Position numbers and translations under genes: made by a program. Source: Prado023 sp964418695 (GTDB lineage Bacteria > Actinomycetota > Actinomycetes > S36-B12 > CAIYMF01). From it: DNA of 64,000 bases. A model generated the notes under the pieces. The model ran no database searches and was not told where the DNA came from. It saw only the letters and a list, made by a program, of their open reading frames with translations. The DNA lies in assembly GCA_964418695.1 (NCBI GenBank), contig CAYQMN010000002.1:186001-250000 (forward strand), written 5' to 3'. Positions 1-8,993 of the stretch are shown here, in pieces (positions within the stretch are counted from its first letter, which is position 1; the number at the start of each line of letters is the position of its first letter).

Positions 1-799
1 GGCGCTTGGTCCGGCAGAAGATCATCGAGGGGCCGTGCGACTCGGCCTGCATGATCCGGGCGAGGATCTCCACCTTGTTCAGGGGATGCACCCGCCAGAC
101 GTGCTGCTCGATGGCGTCGACCGTGGCCGAGTCGTCGGTCGGGTCGATCGCGCGGATGTGCGTGGGCTGGTTCATGTAGCGGCGGGCCAGGGCGATGATC
201 TGCCCGGGCATGGTCGCCGAGAACAGCATGGTCTGGCGGGTGGCCGGCAGCAGGGCGACGATCCGCTCGACGTCGGGCAGGAAGCCCATGTCCAGCATCT
301 CGTCGGCCTCGTCGAGGACCAGCGCGCGAACGAGGGACAGGTCCAGGTGCCGCTGCCGGGCCAGGTCGATGAGCCGCCCGGGCGTCCCGACGACGACGTC
401 GACGCCCTTCTGCAGCGCGTCGACCTGAGGCTCGTAGGCGCGCCCGCCGTAGACGGCCAGGACGCGGGCACCCAGCTGGGCGCCGGCCTGGGTCAGGTCG
501 CCGGCGACCTGCACGCACAGCTCGCGCGTCGGGACGACGACCAGCGCCTTCGGCCGGCGCTGCACGTCGTCGGGCAGCTCGTCGAATCCGGGGGAGTGCG
601 GGGTGGGGATGCGCTGCAGGAGCGGGATGCCGAAGCCGAGCGTCTTGCCGGTGCCGGTCTTGGCCTGGCCGATGAGGTCGGTGCCGTCGATCGCCTGCGG
701 GATGCACAGGGCCTGGATCGGGAACGGCTCGATGATTCCCGCTTCGGCCAGCGCCGCGGTGATGGGCTCGGCGACGCCAAGCTCGGTGAAGGTGGTCAA
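1..799 (-). CDS. DEAD-box ATP-dependent RNA helicase, N-terminal part (runs off left edge)
   Basis: The reverse strand reads from a TTG at 799, preceded by GAGGAG at short spacing, to the window edge without a stop (about 266 codons). It shows a Q-motif (FPIQALCIPQAI), Walker A AKTGTGKT, the motif II tetrad DEAD (LDEADEML), motif III SAT (LFSATMP), and the start of the second RecA domain (SMIFCRTKR). These define a DEAD-box RNA helicase acting on structured RNA in the cytoplasm, of the RhlE/DeaD type. In mycobacteria an rhlE-like gene also neighbours the ferritin-like and DUF3107 genes, which agrees with the context here. The C-terminal region is outside the window, so the subfamily is not settled. 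Confidence 0.93.
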   Translation of the reverse strand, partial: MTTFTELGVAEPITAALAEAGIIEPFPIQALCIPQAIDGTDLIGQAKTGTGKTLGFGIPLLQRIPTPHSPGFDELPDDVQRRPKALVVVPTRELCVQVAGDLTQAGAQLGARVLAVYGGRAYEPQVDALQKGVDVVVGTPGRLIDLARQRHLDLSLVRALVLDEADEMLDMGFLPDVERIVALLPATRQTMLFSATMPGQIIALARRYMNQPTHIRAIDPTDDSATVDAIEQHVWRVHPLNKVEILARIMQAESHGPSMIFCRTKR

Positions 800-914
800 G
801 GTACTCCTCAAGAATCGGAGGCAATTCTACCGGCGGTCGGCGCCGCTACCTGACGCCTGACGCGGGAGGCGGGTCGGGGCACGGCACGGCCATGCGTGTG
901 AGCCAGCGATACGA

Positions 915-947
915 GCCGTGGCGAAGCCGTGGCGAAGCCGTGGGGAA
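915..947. repeat. Three tandem 11-bp repeats
   Basis: Three consecutive copies of GCCGTGGCGAA (the third with one mismatch) lie in the 244-bp gap between the divergent helicase and ferritin-like genes. I see no gene in this gap. The repeats could be spacer slippage or a regulator site. Confidence 0.6.
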
Positions 948-1043
948 CGCCGCCGCGCCACTCGCGGCACGACCGCGGTGCGAGGTGCGGCGCGAGGCGC
1001 GGTCACCGGGCGCTCTGGCTGCCTCGGGGCTAGCGTTCGCGCC

Positions 1044-1802
1044 ATGAGCGAGGTGTCCGGGACTGCGCCGGGAAGAGGTGCGGTGGGTGGTGCGCCGGGG
1101 GGCGGTGCGCCCGTGGGTGGTGCCGACGACTGGGTGCGGCCGAGTCTGGCGGATCCGGCCTACCGGGCCGGCGTCATCGACCTGGTCGGCCTGCTGGGTG
1201 CCGCGGAGTACCTGGCCTTCGAGCGGCTGGTGTCCGAGGCCGCGCTCGCCCCGACGCTCGGCCAGCGGCTGCGGATCGCCTCGATCGCGGTCGGGGAGCT
1301 GGGTCACCACCAGCTGCTGCGCGAGCGATTGGTCGAGCTCGGCGAGGATCCGGACGCGGTGATGAGCCGGTTCGTGGCTCCGCTGGAGCGCTACCACGCG
1401 ATGACCGCGCCCAGCGACTGGCTGGAGAGCCTGGTCAAGGCCTACGTGGGCGACTCGATCGCCACCGACTTCTACCGCGAGATCGGGGCGGTCCTGGACG
1501 AGGCGACCGCGGAGGTCGTCCTCGAGGTCTGCTCCGAGCTGGGCAAGACCGGGGTCGTGGTCGGCGAGGTGCGTGCGGCGATCCAGGCCGACCCGCGGCG
1601 GGCCGGCCGACTGGCGCTGTGGGGTCGGCGGCTGCTGGGCGAGATGCTCTCGCAGGCCCAGTCCGTGGCCGCTGAGCACGACGCGCTGGCCGACCTCATC
1701 ATGAGCGACTCGGTCACCGACCGGATCGACCTGGTGGACCTGCTCGAACGGCTCACCTCGGCGCACGTGGACCGGATGGCCGCGCTCGGGCTGGACGCGT
1801 AG
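1044..1802 (+). CDS. Ferritin-like (diiron four-helix bundle) protein
   Basis: 252 residues from ATG 1044, the first good start after a long upstream gap. After a Gly-rich disordered N-terminus (about residues 10-28) the protein is all-helical. It has the paired ferritin-like motifs AAEYLAFERL and ELGHHQLLRERL, an E then E-x-x-H arrangement typical of diiron four-helix bundles of the tRNA-hydroxylase/ferritin-like group. Actinobacteria carry a homologous ferritin-like gene beside a DEAD-box helicase and a DUF3107/TetR pair, exactly as here. It converges on the DUF3107 gene with only 17 bp between stops. The biochemical substrate is unknown. Confidence 0.8.
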   Translation: MSEVSGTAPGRGAVGGAPGGGAPVGGADDWVRPSLADPAYRAGVIDLVGLLGAAEYLAFERLVSEAALAPTLGQRLRIASIAVGELGHHQLLRERLVELGEDPDAVMSRFVAPLERYHAMTAPSDWLESLVKAYVGDSIATDFYREIGAVLDEATAEVVLEVCSELGKTGVVVGEVRAAIQADPRRAGRLALWGRRLLGEMLSQAQSVAAEHDALADLIMSDSVTDRIDLVDLLERLTSAHVDRMAALGLDA

Positions 1803-1819
1803 CGGACCGGCCGCCCGGG

Positions 1820-2044
1820 TCAGTTGGCGCCGAAGCCGACCTTGCGCGTCTCGGCGGGGGCGATCTCGACGTAGGCCAGCCGGTCGGAGGGGACCACGAC
1901 GCGCCGGCCCTTCTCGTCCACGAGATCCAGCAGGGTGCCGGACTTGACCGCCTCGGCCACCTTCTTGGCCACGGCGGCGGGGGTCTCGGCGCTCTCCAGC
2001 ACGAGCTCCCGGCCGGTGTGCTGGACTCCGATGCGAACCTCCAC
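1820..2044 (-). CDS. DUF3107 family small protein
   Basis: 74 residues from GTG 2044, with AGAGGA upstream as ribosome binding site. The sequence begins VEVRIGVQHTGREL and ends with KVGFGAN. It matches the small actinobacterial DUF3107 family (mycobacterial TB9.4/Rv3208A type), usually encoded just downstream of a TetR regulator. Here the TetR gene ends 14 bp upstream, so the two are likely one transcript. No catalytic motif is visible and the role is unknown. Confidence 0.85.
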   Translation of the reverse strand: MEVRIGVQHTGRELVLESAETPAAVAKKVAEAVKSGTLLDLVDEKGRRVVVPSDRLAYVEIAPAETRKVGFGAN

Positions 2045-2058
2045 GATGGATCCTCTCG

Positions 2059-2886
2059 CTAGCGCGTCGGCCGCGAGCGGCTCGCGGGTACCGAGCGGGT
2101 CGGTGGCTTGGTGCTGCGGGTTCGAGTCTTGGCGGGCTTGCCCGCACCGGCAACCGCTGACGCCTCGGCGGGCGCGGTTGCCGCGGAGGGCGCGGTGTCC
2201 GCGGAGGGCGAAGCGCTGCCGCTCTGTTCGGCGCCGGACTGGGTGACGACCTGGACGGGAACGAGTGCGGTCGCGGTGGCGCCGGTGAGCGGGAAGCCGG
2301 AGATGCCCCGCCAGGCCAGCGCCGACAGGGCGCGCGCGGCACCGGCCTGCGTGATGCCCGCCGGGGTGCTCAGCCAGTGCCGGGCCGCGGTCTGGGACAG
2401 GCCGAGCAGCCCGAAGGCCAGCAGGGTGGAGGTCTCCTGGTCCAGCTGGGTGTCGTCGCGGATGACCTCGGCGACCAGCGTGGCGCACGTCTCGTTGGTG
2501 CGCGCGACCCGGCTGGCGGCCTCGGGGACGTTGGTCAGGTCGGACTCGAAGATCAGGCGGAACGCGCCGGACTCGTGGGCGACGAAGTCGAAGTAGGCCG
2601 CCACGGTCGCGCGCACGCGGATGCGGTTGTCCTGGGTCGACTCCAGGGCCGCGCGGACCCGGGTGATGAGCGCATCGGTGCAGGCATCCAGGACGGCAAG
2701 GTAGAGCTCGAGCTTGCCGGGGAAGTGCTGGTACAGCACCGGCTTGGAGACGCCCGCCAGCTCGGCGATCGCGTCCATCCCGGCCGCGTGGTACCCCTGC
2801 GCGGCGAAGGCATCGCGGGCTGCGTCGAGCAGCTGCGCGCGGCGCTCCTGCCGGGGCAGGCGAGCCGGACCGGTCACGGTGGACAT
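2059..2886 (-). CDS. TetR/AcrR family transcriptional regulator
   Basis: 275 residues from ATG 2886. The N-terminal helix-turn-helix is clear (DAIAELAGVSKPVLYQHF, about residues 38-55). A mostly helical ligand/dimerisation domain follows to about residue 205, then a long Ala/Pro/Ser/Thr-rich basic tail rich in Lys/Arg near the end, which is unusual for TetR proteins and probably disordered. It probably forms an operon with the DUF3107 gene 14 bp downstream and is divergent from an alpha/beta hydrolase gene at 3034. The 147-bp divergent gap is the likely place for its operator. The ligand is unknown. Confidence 0.92.
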   Translation of the reverse strand: MSTVTGPARLPRQERRAQLLDAARDAFAAQGYHAAGMDAIAELAGVSKPVLYQHFPGKLELYLAVLDACTDALITRVRAALESTQDNRIRVRATVAAYFDFVAHESGAFRLIFESDLTNVPEAASRVARTNETCATLVAEVIRDDTQLDQETSTLLAFGLLGLSQTAARHWLSTPAGITQAGAARALSALAWRGISGFPLTGATATALVPVQVVTQSGAEQSGSASPSADTAPSAATAPAEASAVAGAGKPAKTRTRSTKPPTRSVPASRSRPTR

Positions 2887-3033
2887 GGCGTGGATCTTAG
2901 TCCGGGGTCCGGACATCGACCGCCAGCCCGCCGCACGGCGCGGGGGCCGGGTGCTGCGTGCGCGGGAGTCGGGCGCGCGGGACGAGACTGCGCACCGCGC
3001 CCGGCGACGGGACCCGCCGTACTCTCGGTGCCC

Positions 3034-3999
3034 ATGGCGCACCACCCGGCTCTGCCCGACCTCGACCAGCCGATCCCCGACGCGGCACCCGTGGAGCAGG
3101 TGCAGACGCGGCTGGGGCCCATCGCGGTGCGCCGCACCCCCACCCGAGGGCCCGGGCCGCACGAGCCGGCCGTCCTGGTGCACGGGCTCGGGGGCAACTC
3201 CCTGAACTGGGTCGACCTGGCCGACCGCCTGGCCGACCGGCTGGACTGCGTGGCCGTGGACCTGCCCGGGTTCGGCGCGACCGAGCCGCTGGCGACGGGG
3301 GGCTTCACGCTGGCCGACCACCAGGCCGCGGTGGTCGCCGTCGTCGACGAGCTGTTCGGCGGCCGGCCCGTGCACCTGTTCGGCAACTCGATGGGCGGGG
3401 CGATCAGCGTGCAGCTGGCCGGTCGCGAGCCGGAGTCGGTGAGCTCCTTGTGCCTGGTGTCGCCGGCACTGCCCGACCTGGTCCCGCAGCGCACGAGCAT
3501 CCAGGTCCCGGTCATGGCAGTCCCCGGTGTCGGCAACCGGCTGTTCGACCGGTTCCAGCAGGTGGAGGCCCAACGCCGGGCGCGGGCGACCTTCAACCTT
3601 TGCTACGCCGACCCGAAGCGCGTACATCCGCAACGGCTGGCCGAGGCGGTCCAGGAGGTGCACCGGCGCGACGAGCAGCCCTGGGCCAAGGACGCGTTCA
3701 TCGGATCCTCGGCCAGTCTGATCAGCTCGTACTTCGAGCGGGGGCCACAGCGGCCGTGGGCCCTGGCCGGGCGGATCACCGCGCCGACCCTGCTGGTGTA
3801 CGGCAGCGACGACAAGCTCGTCCACTCGCGGGCCGCTCACCGGGCGTCGGCCTCGTTCCGCAACGCGGTGGTGATGGTGATCCCCGACTGCGGTCACGTC
3901 GCGCAGATGGAGCACCCGGACCTGGTCGAGCGGTGGTGGCGCGAGCGCTGCGACGCGGCAGCGGGGGGACGGCGCACTCCGCGCGCTGACCGACCCTGA
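3034..3999 (+). CDS. Alpha/beta hydrolase
   Basis: 321 residues from ATG 3034 (a GTG at 3028 is a possible alternative). The alpha/beta hydrolase fold shows an HG oxyanion motif (VLVHGLGGNSLNW), the nucleophile elbow GNSMGG, a late Asp in VYGSDDKLV, and the catalytic His in DCGHVAQMEHP. This is a complete Ser-Asp-His set. The fold family covers esterases, lipases and MenH-like enzymes, and the substrate cannot be read from sequence. Divergent from the TetR gene and convergent with the membrane protein at 4081. Confidence 0.88.
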   Translation: MAHHPALPDLDQPIPDAAPVEQVQTRLGPIAVRRTPTRGPGPHEPAVLVHGLGGNSLNWVDLADRLADRLDCVAVDLPGFGATEPLATGGFTLADHQAAVVAVVDELFGGRPVHLFGNSMGGAISVQLAGREPESVSSLCLVSPALPDLVPQRTSIQVPVMAVPGVGNRLFDRFQQVEAQRRARATFNLCYADPKRVHPQRLAEAVQEVHRRDEQPWAKDAFIGSSASLISSYFERGPQRPWALAGRITAPTLLVYGSDDKLVHSRAAHRASASFRNAVVMVIPDCGHVAQMEHPDLVERWWRERCDAAAGGRRTPRADRP

Positions 4000-4080
4000 G
4001 GCCGGTGGCGGGGCTGCAGGTGCTCCGTCCGGCGTCGATCCGGGAGGGATGCGGGCAGCCGGTCGCCGCGGGCTGGATTC

Positions 4081-5544
4081 TCAGCCCTCGACTGGCGCTG
4101 CCAACAGGACGTATCCGTTCTCTGCCTCGCCGACTTGGGTCCATCCGTACTCGGTGACGAGGACGTGCGTGAGGGGGGAGTCCGTCTTGATGAGCGCTGA
4201 CGTGGGATCCAGCTCGTCGAGCAGCTGCTCCCAGTCGCCCGTGAGGTTCAGAAGGTCGACATAGTCCGAGATGTACTCGCTGCCGTACCGGTCCGCGCGC
4301 CCGTCGATCGCGACCATCGTGTCCGCTCCGCCGAAGTACAGGACGATGCCCGACACGTTGTAGTGGTTGAGCACCTGCTGCCCGGCGGGCAGCTCGGCAA
4401 TGGCCCGGGCCAGCTCGATCGGCTCGGTGTCGGAGGGCAGGTTGGGCTTGTTCGCCACGACGAGCACGCCGGCGAGCGTGAGCAGAGTCGCCAGCGAGAT
4501 GCCGACCTTGCGCGACCAGCCGGGTTCGGGCCGCGCACCCACTTGCGGGAAGGCAGCGACCAGCCGGTGGGCGACCAGGGGCGTGAGCAGGGCCATGCCT
4601 GGGGCCAGGTTCCGCCACGCCAGCCAGCTGAACCCGAACAGGATCAGCGCGGTCGCTGTCTCGGAGCCGGGCAGGTGGCGACTCGCCGTCCAGCCCAGAA
4701 CCAGCAGGCTCAGCAGGGCCACGCTGAACAGGCCCAACGAGGCCATCGGCTGAACCTTGTCCCACTCCTGGATGAGCTGGGTCGCCTGGGAGAAGCGCAG
4801 CGGAGCGGTCAGGCCCGAGAGTCCGGCGGGTGAGAGACAGCCGGCCACTGCGGCCAGCCCCGCCAGGCCGAGCGACCGCCACGCCAGTGGGTCGCGCAGG
4901 CCTCGGTCCAGCAGGGCGGCGAACCAGAGAAGCCCAAGCACGAAGGGCACGAGGACCCAGCCGCCGTGCAGCTGCGCCCACAGGGTGGTGGCAGGCAGGA
5001 GCACCCACCATCGGGGCAGCCCTTGGCCGACGTGCCCGCTGATCAGTACGCCACCGAGGACTGCTGCGCCGATGAGGGTGAACTGCGCGGGCCGCTCCTG
5101 GGAGACGAGGGCGATCACCGTCGCGGTGATCAGGAAGGGGAATCCGGCCACACCCTTCGCCCGGCCGCGCAGAGTGCTGTGTGCCAGGGCGCCGATCGCC
5201 GCGGCAGTGGTGAGGACCCGGAACGTGGCGGGTCCGGCCCAGCCGAACGTGTCCGCCAACCACGCCAGGAGAACCTCGGAGAGCCACTGAGTGGTCGTCC
5301 ACTGGCCTGCATCGGGGGCAAACGACCAGTCCTGCCCGATCGCATCGGGACTCACGCCGTTGAGCAGTTCACGCCCTGCGAGGATGTGCCAATAGAGGTC
5401 GATATCGCGGAATGTGGTCAGCGCGGTCGAGAAGATCGCGATGCCGGCCGCCACCCCGAGGACCAGGCCGAAGGGCAACGCATGGCCCGTGGAGTGCGGC
5501 GCGGAACCTTCGGGCGCCTCCGGGGCGCTGCTGACGCTGCTCAC
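4081..5544 (-). CDS. Polytopic membrane protein, GT-C-like
   Basis: 487 residues from GTG 5544. It has a first membrane helix at about residues 25-45, then a conserved-looking DIDLYWHILAGREL loop, about ten further hydrophobic helices, and a soluble C-terminal domain of about 110 residues (from ELARAIAELP onward). The acidic/aromatic first loop plus many helices plus extracytoplasmic tail resembles the GT-C superfamily (lipid-linked sugar glycosyltransferases), but no family-defining motif is certain. It sits just downstream of the Flp pilin gene, separated by a strong hairpin. A role in decorating the pilus or envelope is possible but only inferred. Confidence 0.65.
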   Translation of the reverse strand: MSSVSSAPEAPEGSAPHSTGHALPFGLVLGVAAGIAIFSTALTTFRDIDLYWHILAGRELLNGVSPDAIGQDWSFAPDAGQWTTTQWLSEVLLAWLADTFGWAGPATFRVLTTAAAIGALAHSTLRGRAKGVAGFPFLITATVIALVSQERPAQFTLIGAAVLGGVLISGHVGQGLPRWWVLLPATTLWAQLHGGWVLVPFVLGLLWFAALLDRGLRDPLAWRSLGLAGLAAVAGCLSPAGLSGLTAPLRFSQATQLIQEWDKVQPMASLGLFSVALLSLLVLGWTASRHLPGSETATALILFGFSWLAWRNLAPGMALLTPLVAHRLVAAFPQVGARPEPGWSRKVGISLATLLTLAGVLVVANKPNLPSDTEPIELARAIAELPAGQQVLNHYNVSGIVLYFGGADTMVAIDGRADRYGSEYISDYVDLLNLTGDWEQLLDELDPTSALIKTDSPLTHVLVTEYGWTQVGEAENGYVLLAAPVEG

Positions 5545-5566
5545 GCCAATCCTCAGGGCGAAGACG

Positions 5567-5601
5567 ACATGTGACCGGGCCCGTCGGACCCGGTCACATG
5601 T
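5567..5601 (-). terminator. Perfect 13-bp stem-loop downstream of flp
   Basis: ACATGTGACCGGG at 5567-5579 pairs perfectly with CCCGGTCACATGT at 5589-5601 around a 9-nt loop. It lies between the end of the Flp pilin gene and the start of the next leftward gene. It would end or attenuate the abundant pilin transcript before the membrane protein gene. No U-run follows. Confidence 0.75.
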
Positions 5602-5630
5602 GTGCTCAAGCGCTCAAGCTCTGGAGGGAA

Positions 5631-5849
5631 TCAGGTGCCCGAACCCGGCGCATTCGCCACCGAAGTGGCGACCTCGGAGAACTTGGCGTCGAGATTCTTG
5701 CCCAAGAGGCCGACGCCGGCAATCACGACGACCGCGATCAGCGCGATGAGCAGGCCGTACTCGACCGCTGAGGCACCCTCGGTGCGCTCGGTGACCGAGC
5801 GGGCGAAGTCGCGGACGCGGACCTCGAGGTCGGTGTAGGTCTTGAGCAT
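5631..5849 (-). CDS. Flp-family type IVb pilin
   Basis: 72 residues from ATG 5849 with GAAGGGG upstream. A short basic leader is followed by the type IVb prepilin processing motif: EG, then ASAVEYGLLIALIAVVVIAG, with Glu at +5 and Tyr at +6 of the mature protein, and a single hydrophobic helix. This is the major pilin of the Tad secretion/adhesion pilus. It would be cleaved by a prepilin peptidase that is not encoded in this window. It is separated from the Tad assembly genes by about 240 bp and probably has its own promoter, as is common for the most abundant subunit. Confidence 0.93.
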   Translation of the reverse strand: MLKTYTDLEVRVRDFARSVTERTEGASAVEYGLLIALIAVVVIAGVGLLGKNLDAKFSEVATSVANAPGSGT

Positions 5850-6088
5850 CCCTTGCCCCTTCAGATCCGGGAGGAGCGCCAAGGAAGAGGCTTTCGGACC
5901 GCCCGTGCGCCTCGTGGAGTGATTCCCTGGCAACTCTTGCAGGAGAAACTCTAATGCCAGAAGGTCCGGTCCGAAACCACGGCTTTGGTGCGCGGGTCAG
6001 TTGTCCCCCGGGGTGTCCCCCGTCGAGTGCGGCCCATGGGACTCCCGCTCGAGGGGCCCACTCTTTTGCGCGGATTCGCGTCGTCGCG

Positions 6089-7024
6089 TCAGTTCGAGAG
6101 CAGGCTCTGGTAGATCGAGAGGACGGCCGGTCCGAGGATCACGATGAACAAGGCCGGCATGATCCCCAGGAGCAGCGGGAAGACCAGCTTGACCGGCAGT
6201 TTCATGGCCTGCTCCTCGATGCGCTGGCTCCTCTTCAAGCGCATCTCAGAGGATTGAACGCGCAGCACCTCGGCTATGGGAATGCCGAGCTTCTCGGCTT
6301 GCACCATGGAGTTGAGGAAGACTCGGAGATCCTCGATGTCCGTGCGCTCCGACAGCCCGTGCAGCGCATCGGATCGGCTTGCGCCGATCTGGATCTCCTT
6401 GAGCACGCGGGTGAGCTCCTCGGACAGCGGACCGTCGGTGTTGTGGGCCACCTGGGCCAGGGCTGCGTCGAACGCCAGGCCAGCAGTCACGGAGATGGTC
6501 AGCAGATCGATGGAGTCCGGCAGCGCGCGCTGGATGTGCTGCGAGCGATGCTGCGCGGTGTTCAGGAGGACAAGATCGGGCAAGAAGAACCCCAACAGGC
6601 CGAGCAGGGCGCCCCAGATCAGGGCGGGCAGCGGGGGACCTGCCACGAGAAGGATCCCGCCCACGACCGCGGCGAAGCCCAGGGCCGTCAGCAGCTTCGT
6701 GGCCAGGATGCGCTCGGCGTCCCAATTCGGCGGGTTGCCGGCCTTGTCCAGCCTCCTGGTCGCGTTCCGTGACCAGTTCGCCCCCGCCAGAGTCCGGGCG
6801 ATGCTGGCCAACCGGGCCAGCACGGGCCGGGTGACCCGCTCGCCGAATGGCTTGTCGTACTCACGGCGCATCTGGTCAGGAATCGGGCCGCTCACCGCCT
6901 CGATGTGCCTCATCGAGGCAGCGATCTGGGAGCGCTCCCGTGCGATGGAGCTACCGATGACGATCACGCCCACCGTGCCGACGAACAGGGCGAGCAGCCC
7001 GAGCAGCAGAAGCCACGCTGACAA
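6089..7024 (-). CDS. tadC: TadC-like pilus assembly membrane protein
   Basis: 311 residues from TTG 7024; the TadB stop codon (7026-7028) is just upstream, so translation is probably coupled. There is an N-terminal helix, then a T2SF/GspF-type domain (DSIDLLTISVTAGLAFDAAL and later GIPIAEVLRVQSSEMRLKR), with membrane helices near residues 130-170 and at the C-terminus. T2SF proteins form the inner-membrane platform on which the TadA ATPase acts. Gene order (ATPase, TadB, TadC) is the standard Tad order. Confidence 0.92.
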   Translation of the reverse strand: MSAWLLLLGLLALFVGTVGVIVIGSSIARERSQIAASMRHIEAVSGPIPDQMRREYDKPFGERVTRPVLARLASIARTLAGANWSRNATRRLDKAGNPPNWDAERILATKLLTALGFAAVVGGILLVAGPPLPALIWGALLGLLGFFLPDLVLLNTAQHRSQHIQRALPDSIDLLTISVTAGLAFDAALAQVAHNTDGPLSEELTRVLKEIQIGASRSDALHGLSERTDIEDLRVFLNSMVQAEKLGIPIAEVLRVQSSEMRLKRSQRIEEQAMKLPVKLVFPLLLGIMPALFIVILGPAVLSIYQSLLSN

Positions 7025-7025
7025 G

Positions 7026-8993
7026 TCAGACCTCCATCGTGACGAGGTGGCGCAGCCAGATGACGCCGATCACATAGAGCACCAGCCCGATCGCGACCAT
7101 CGTCCAGCCGGCGGGAGTCGTCAGCAGCGGGACCAGGTACTCCGGCCGGGTGGCGGTCACGAAGAGGAGGACGACCAGCGGCAGCAGGCCCAGGATCCAG
7201 GCGGACATCACTCCCTCGGCCGACAGCGCCTTGACTTGACGGCGCAGTCGCTCCCGATCGCGCAGGGTCTTCGAGACGTTGCTCAGCACCTCGGAGAGGT
7301 TGCCGCCGATCCGACGATTGGTGCGCACCGCGATGACCACCCAGTGAAAGTCCTTGCTCTCCATCCGCTGGGCGACCGCGTCCAGTGTGTCTTCGAGCGG
7401 CATTCCCAGCCGACTCTCCAGCAGGGCCCGGTTGAGCTCCTCGGCGAGAGGTCCGCCGGTCTCGCGGGCCACGCTGTCCAATGCCTGGGGCAGGGCATAG
7501 CCCGTAGACAGAGTGCCGGCCAGCATCTGCATGGCGTCGGGCAGCTGCTCGTAGAACCGCTTCTTGCGCTTGCTGGCCAGATGCGAGAGGTAGGCCCAGG
7601 GTGCGGCCAGACCCAGCAGCACCGCCAGCAGTGTCACCAGCGGGTTGAAGCCGGACAGCAACGTGACGAGCAGTCCCGCCAGCACGGTGATGAGACAGTG
7701 GACGACGATCCATTCACTGGGCCGCAGCGACACGTTGGCCGACTCGAGCTTGTGCCCCAGGGTGCTGGACTGCCGGCGGGGGGCCACCCGCTCGGCCAGG
7801 GACACCACCAGCCGCACGGTGACGCCCTCGCCCAGGACGGTCTCCGGCGCGGCGGCGGGTGTGCTGGCATTCGGAGCGCCGGAGACGGTGACCTCGTCGA
7901 GCCGGCGTGTGACGCGGCCGGCCTTGGCGTTCTTGGCGTCCAGCACGCCCACCGCCAAGCTGGCCGTGACTGCCAGGCCCAGGAACACCAGCACGATGAC
8001 GACCGACAGGAACCATGCCTGCGCGAAGAGCCCGTCCTGCACCTGAACGGGCACGGGGCCCGAGGCCTCAGAATCCGGGGGCGGAGCCTGCGACACCACC
8101 AGGGCGGCGGTGGTGTCGCTGATCGGCACGGCTCCTACCATCGCCTCCACACTGAGCTGGGCGGTACCGGGTGCGACGTCATCAGGGACGGTGACGCTCA
8201 CGGCGAGCTGGTTGTCCACGGTCCGTGCCGCAGACTCGAACGCGGCCGTCAGCTGATCGGCGTCCGTGGCGGTCACGGTCGTCCCGTTGCCTGCCTTGGC
8301 GAACTTCGCGAGTGTGTCCTCCTGGGAGCCGCTGCCCAGCGAGACCGAATCAAGCACGATGCCGGAGCCGCCCAGGACGTTCAGCGCGGTCTTCTCCGAA
8401 GCCTTGCTGCCCTCGTCCGCTCCGTCCGAGAGGAGCACGATGCTGCGGCTGCCCTTGCTGCCCAGGGCGTCCACGGCCAGCACGACGGCGTCGTTCAGGG
8501 CGGTGGCCCCCTGCGCTTGCAGCCCCTCGATGGCGTGGCTGACCTTGGCCCGGTCCGGCGTCGGCTGCACGACCACCTTGGCCGAGTCGGCGAAGGTGAT
8601 CAGCCCGGCGCGCACGTCCGCGGGCAGGCCCTCGAGGTACGCATTGGCCGCTGACTTGGCTGTCGTGAGCTTGTCCTTGTCGGCCATCGACCCGCTCGTG
8701 TCCAGCGTGAGCATCGCGGTTCGGGTCGGTGCCGTCACCGCCTGGGTGATCGGGGTCGCCTTCGTCGTGGCCGGCAGCCCGTCGACCGTGACCGTGACCG
8801 AGTCCGGGTCGATGCTCTGCCCTTCGGACAGCCCTTGCGCGGACAGCACGAACGTGATCGATCCTGGATCGGACTCCACCTGCTGGATGCGACCCGTGGG
8901 GTCCGCCCACGCCGGGGCCGCCATCCAGAACAGTGCCGTGGCCATGGTGCTGACGGCCAGCAGGCGGACCGAACGCCTGACGCGGCCCGTCAC
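7026..8993 (-). CDS. tadB: Fusion of secreted-type VWA domain and TadB pilus platform protein
   Basis: 655 residues from GTG 8993, overlapping the tadA stop by 4 bp. It begins with a Sec-type signal peptide (about residues 1-31, ending APAWA). Next comes a von Willebrand factor A domain with a MIDAS motif (LDTSGSMAD, about residue 90), a membrane helix near residue 345, then the T2SF domain typical of TadB (GYALPQALDSVARETGGPL) and terminal helices. TadB alone is usually about 300 residues, so roughly 350 residues of extracytoplasmic VWA region are added at the N-terminus. The VWA part would sit outside the membrane and could bind pilin or metal-dependent partners; that is inference. Confidence 0.9.
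   Translation of the reverse strand: MTGRVRRSVRLLAVSTMATALFWMAAPAWADPTGRIQQVESDPGSITFVLSAQGLSEGQSIDPDSVTVTVDGLPATTKATPITQAVTAPTRTAMLTLDTSGSMADKDKLTTAKSAANAYLEGLPADVRAGLITFADSAKVVVQPTPDRAKVSHAIEGLQAQGATALNDAVVLAVDALGSKGSRSIVLLSDGADEGSKASEKTALNVLGGSGIVLDSVSLGSGSQEDTLAKFAKAGNGTTVTATDADQLTAAFESAARTVDNQLAVSVTVPDDVAPGTAQLSVEAMVGAVPISDTTAALVVSQAPPPDSEASGPVPVQVQDGLFAQAWFLSVVIVLVFLGLAVTASLAVGVLDAKNAKAGRVTRRLDEVTVSGAPNASTPAAAPETVLGEGVTVRLVVSLAERVAPRRQSSTLGHKLESANVSLRPSEWIVVHCLITVLAGLLVTLLSGFNPLVTLLAVLLGLAAPWAYLSHLASKRKKRFYEQLPDAMQMLAGTLSTGYALPQALDSVARETGGPLAEELNRALLESRLGMPLEDTLDAVAQRMESKDFHWVVIAVRTNRRIGGNLSEVLSNVSKTLRDRERLRRQVKALSAEGVMSAWILGLLPLVVLLFVTATRPEYLVPLLTTPAGWTMVAIGLVLYVIGVIWLRHLVTMEV

Noticed and set aside
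5892..5976. Inverted repeat TTTCGGACC/GGTCCGAAA upstream of flp
   Set aside because: Arms are only 9 bp with a 67-nt loop; too weak to call a functional element.
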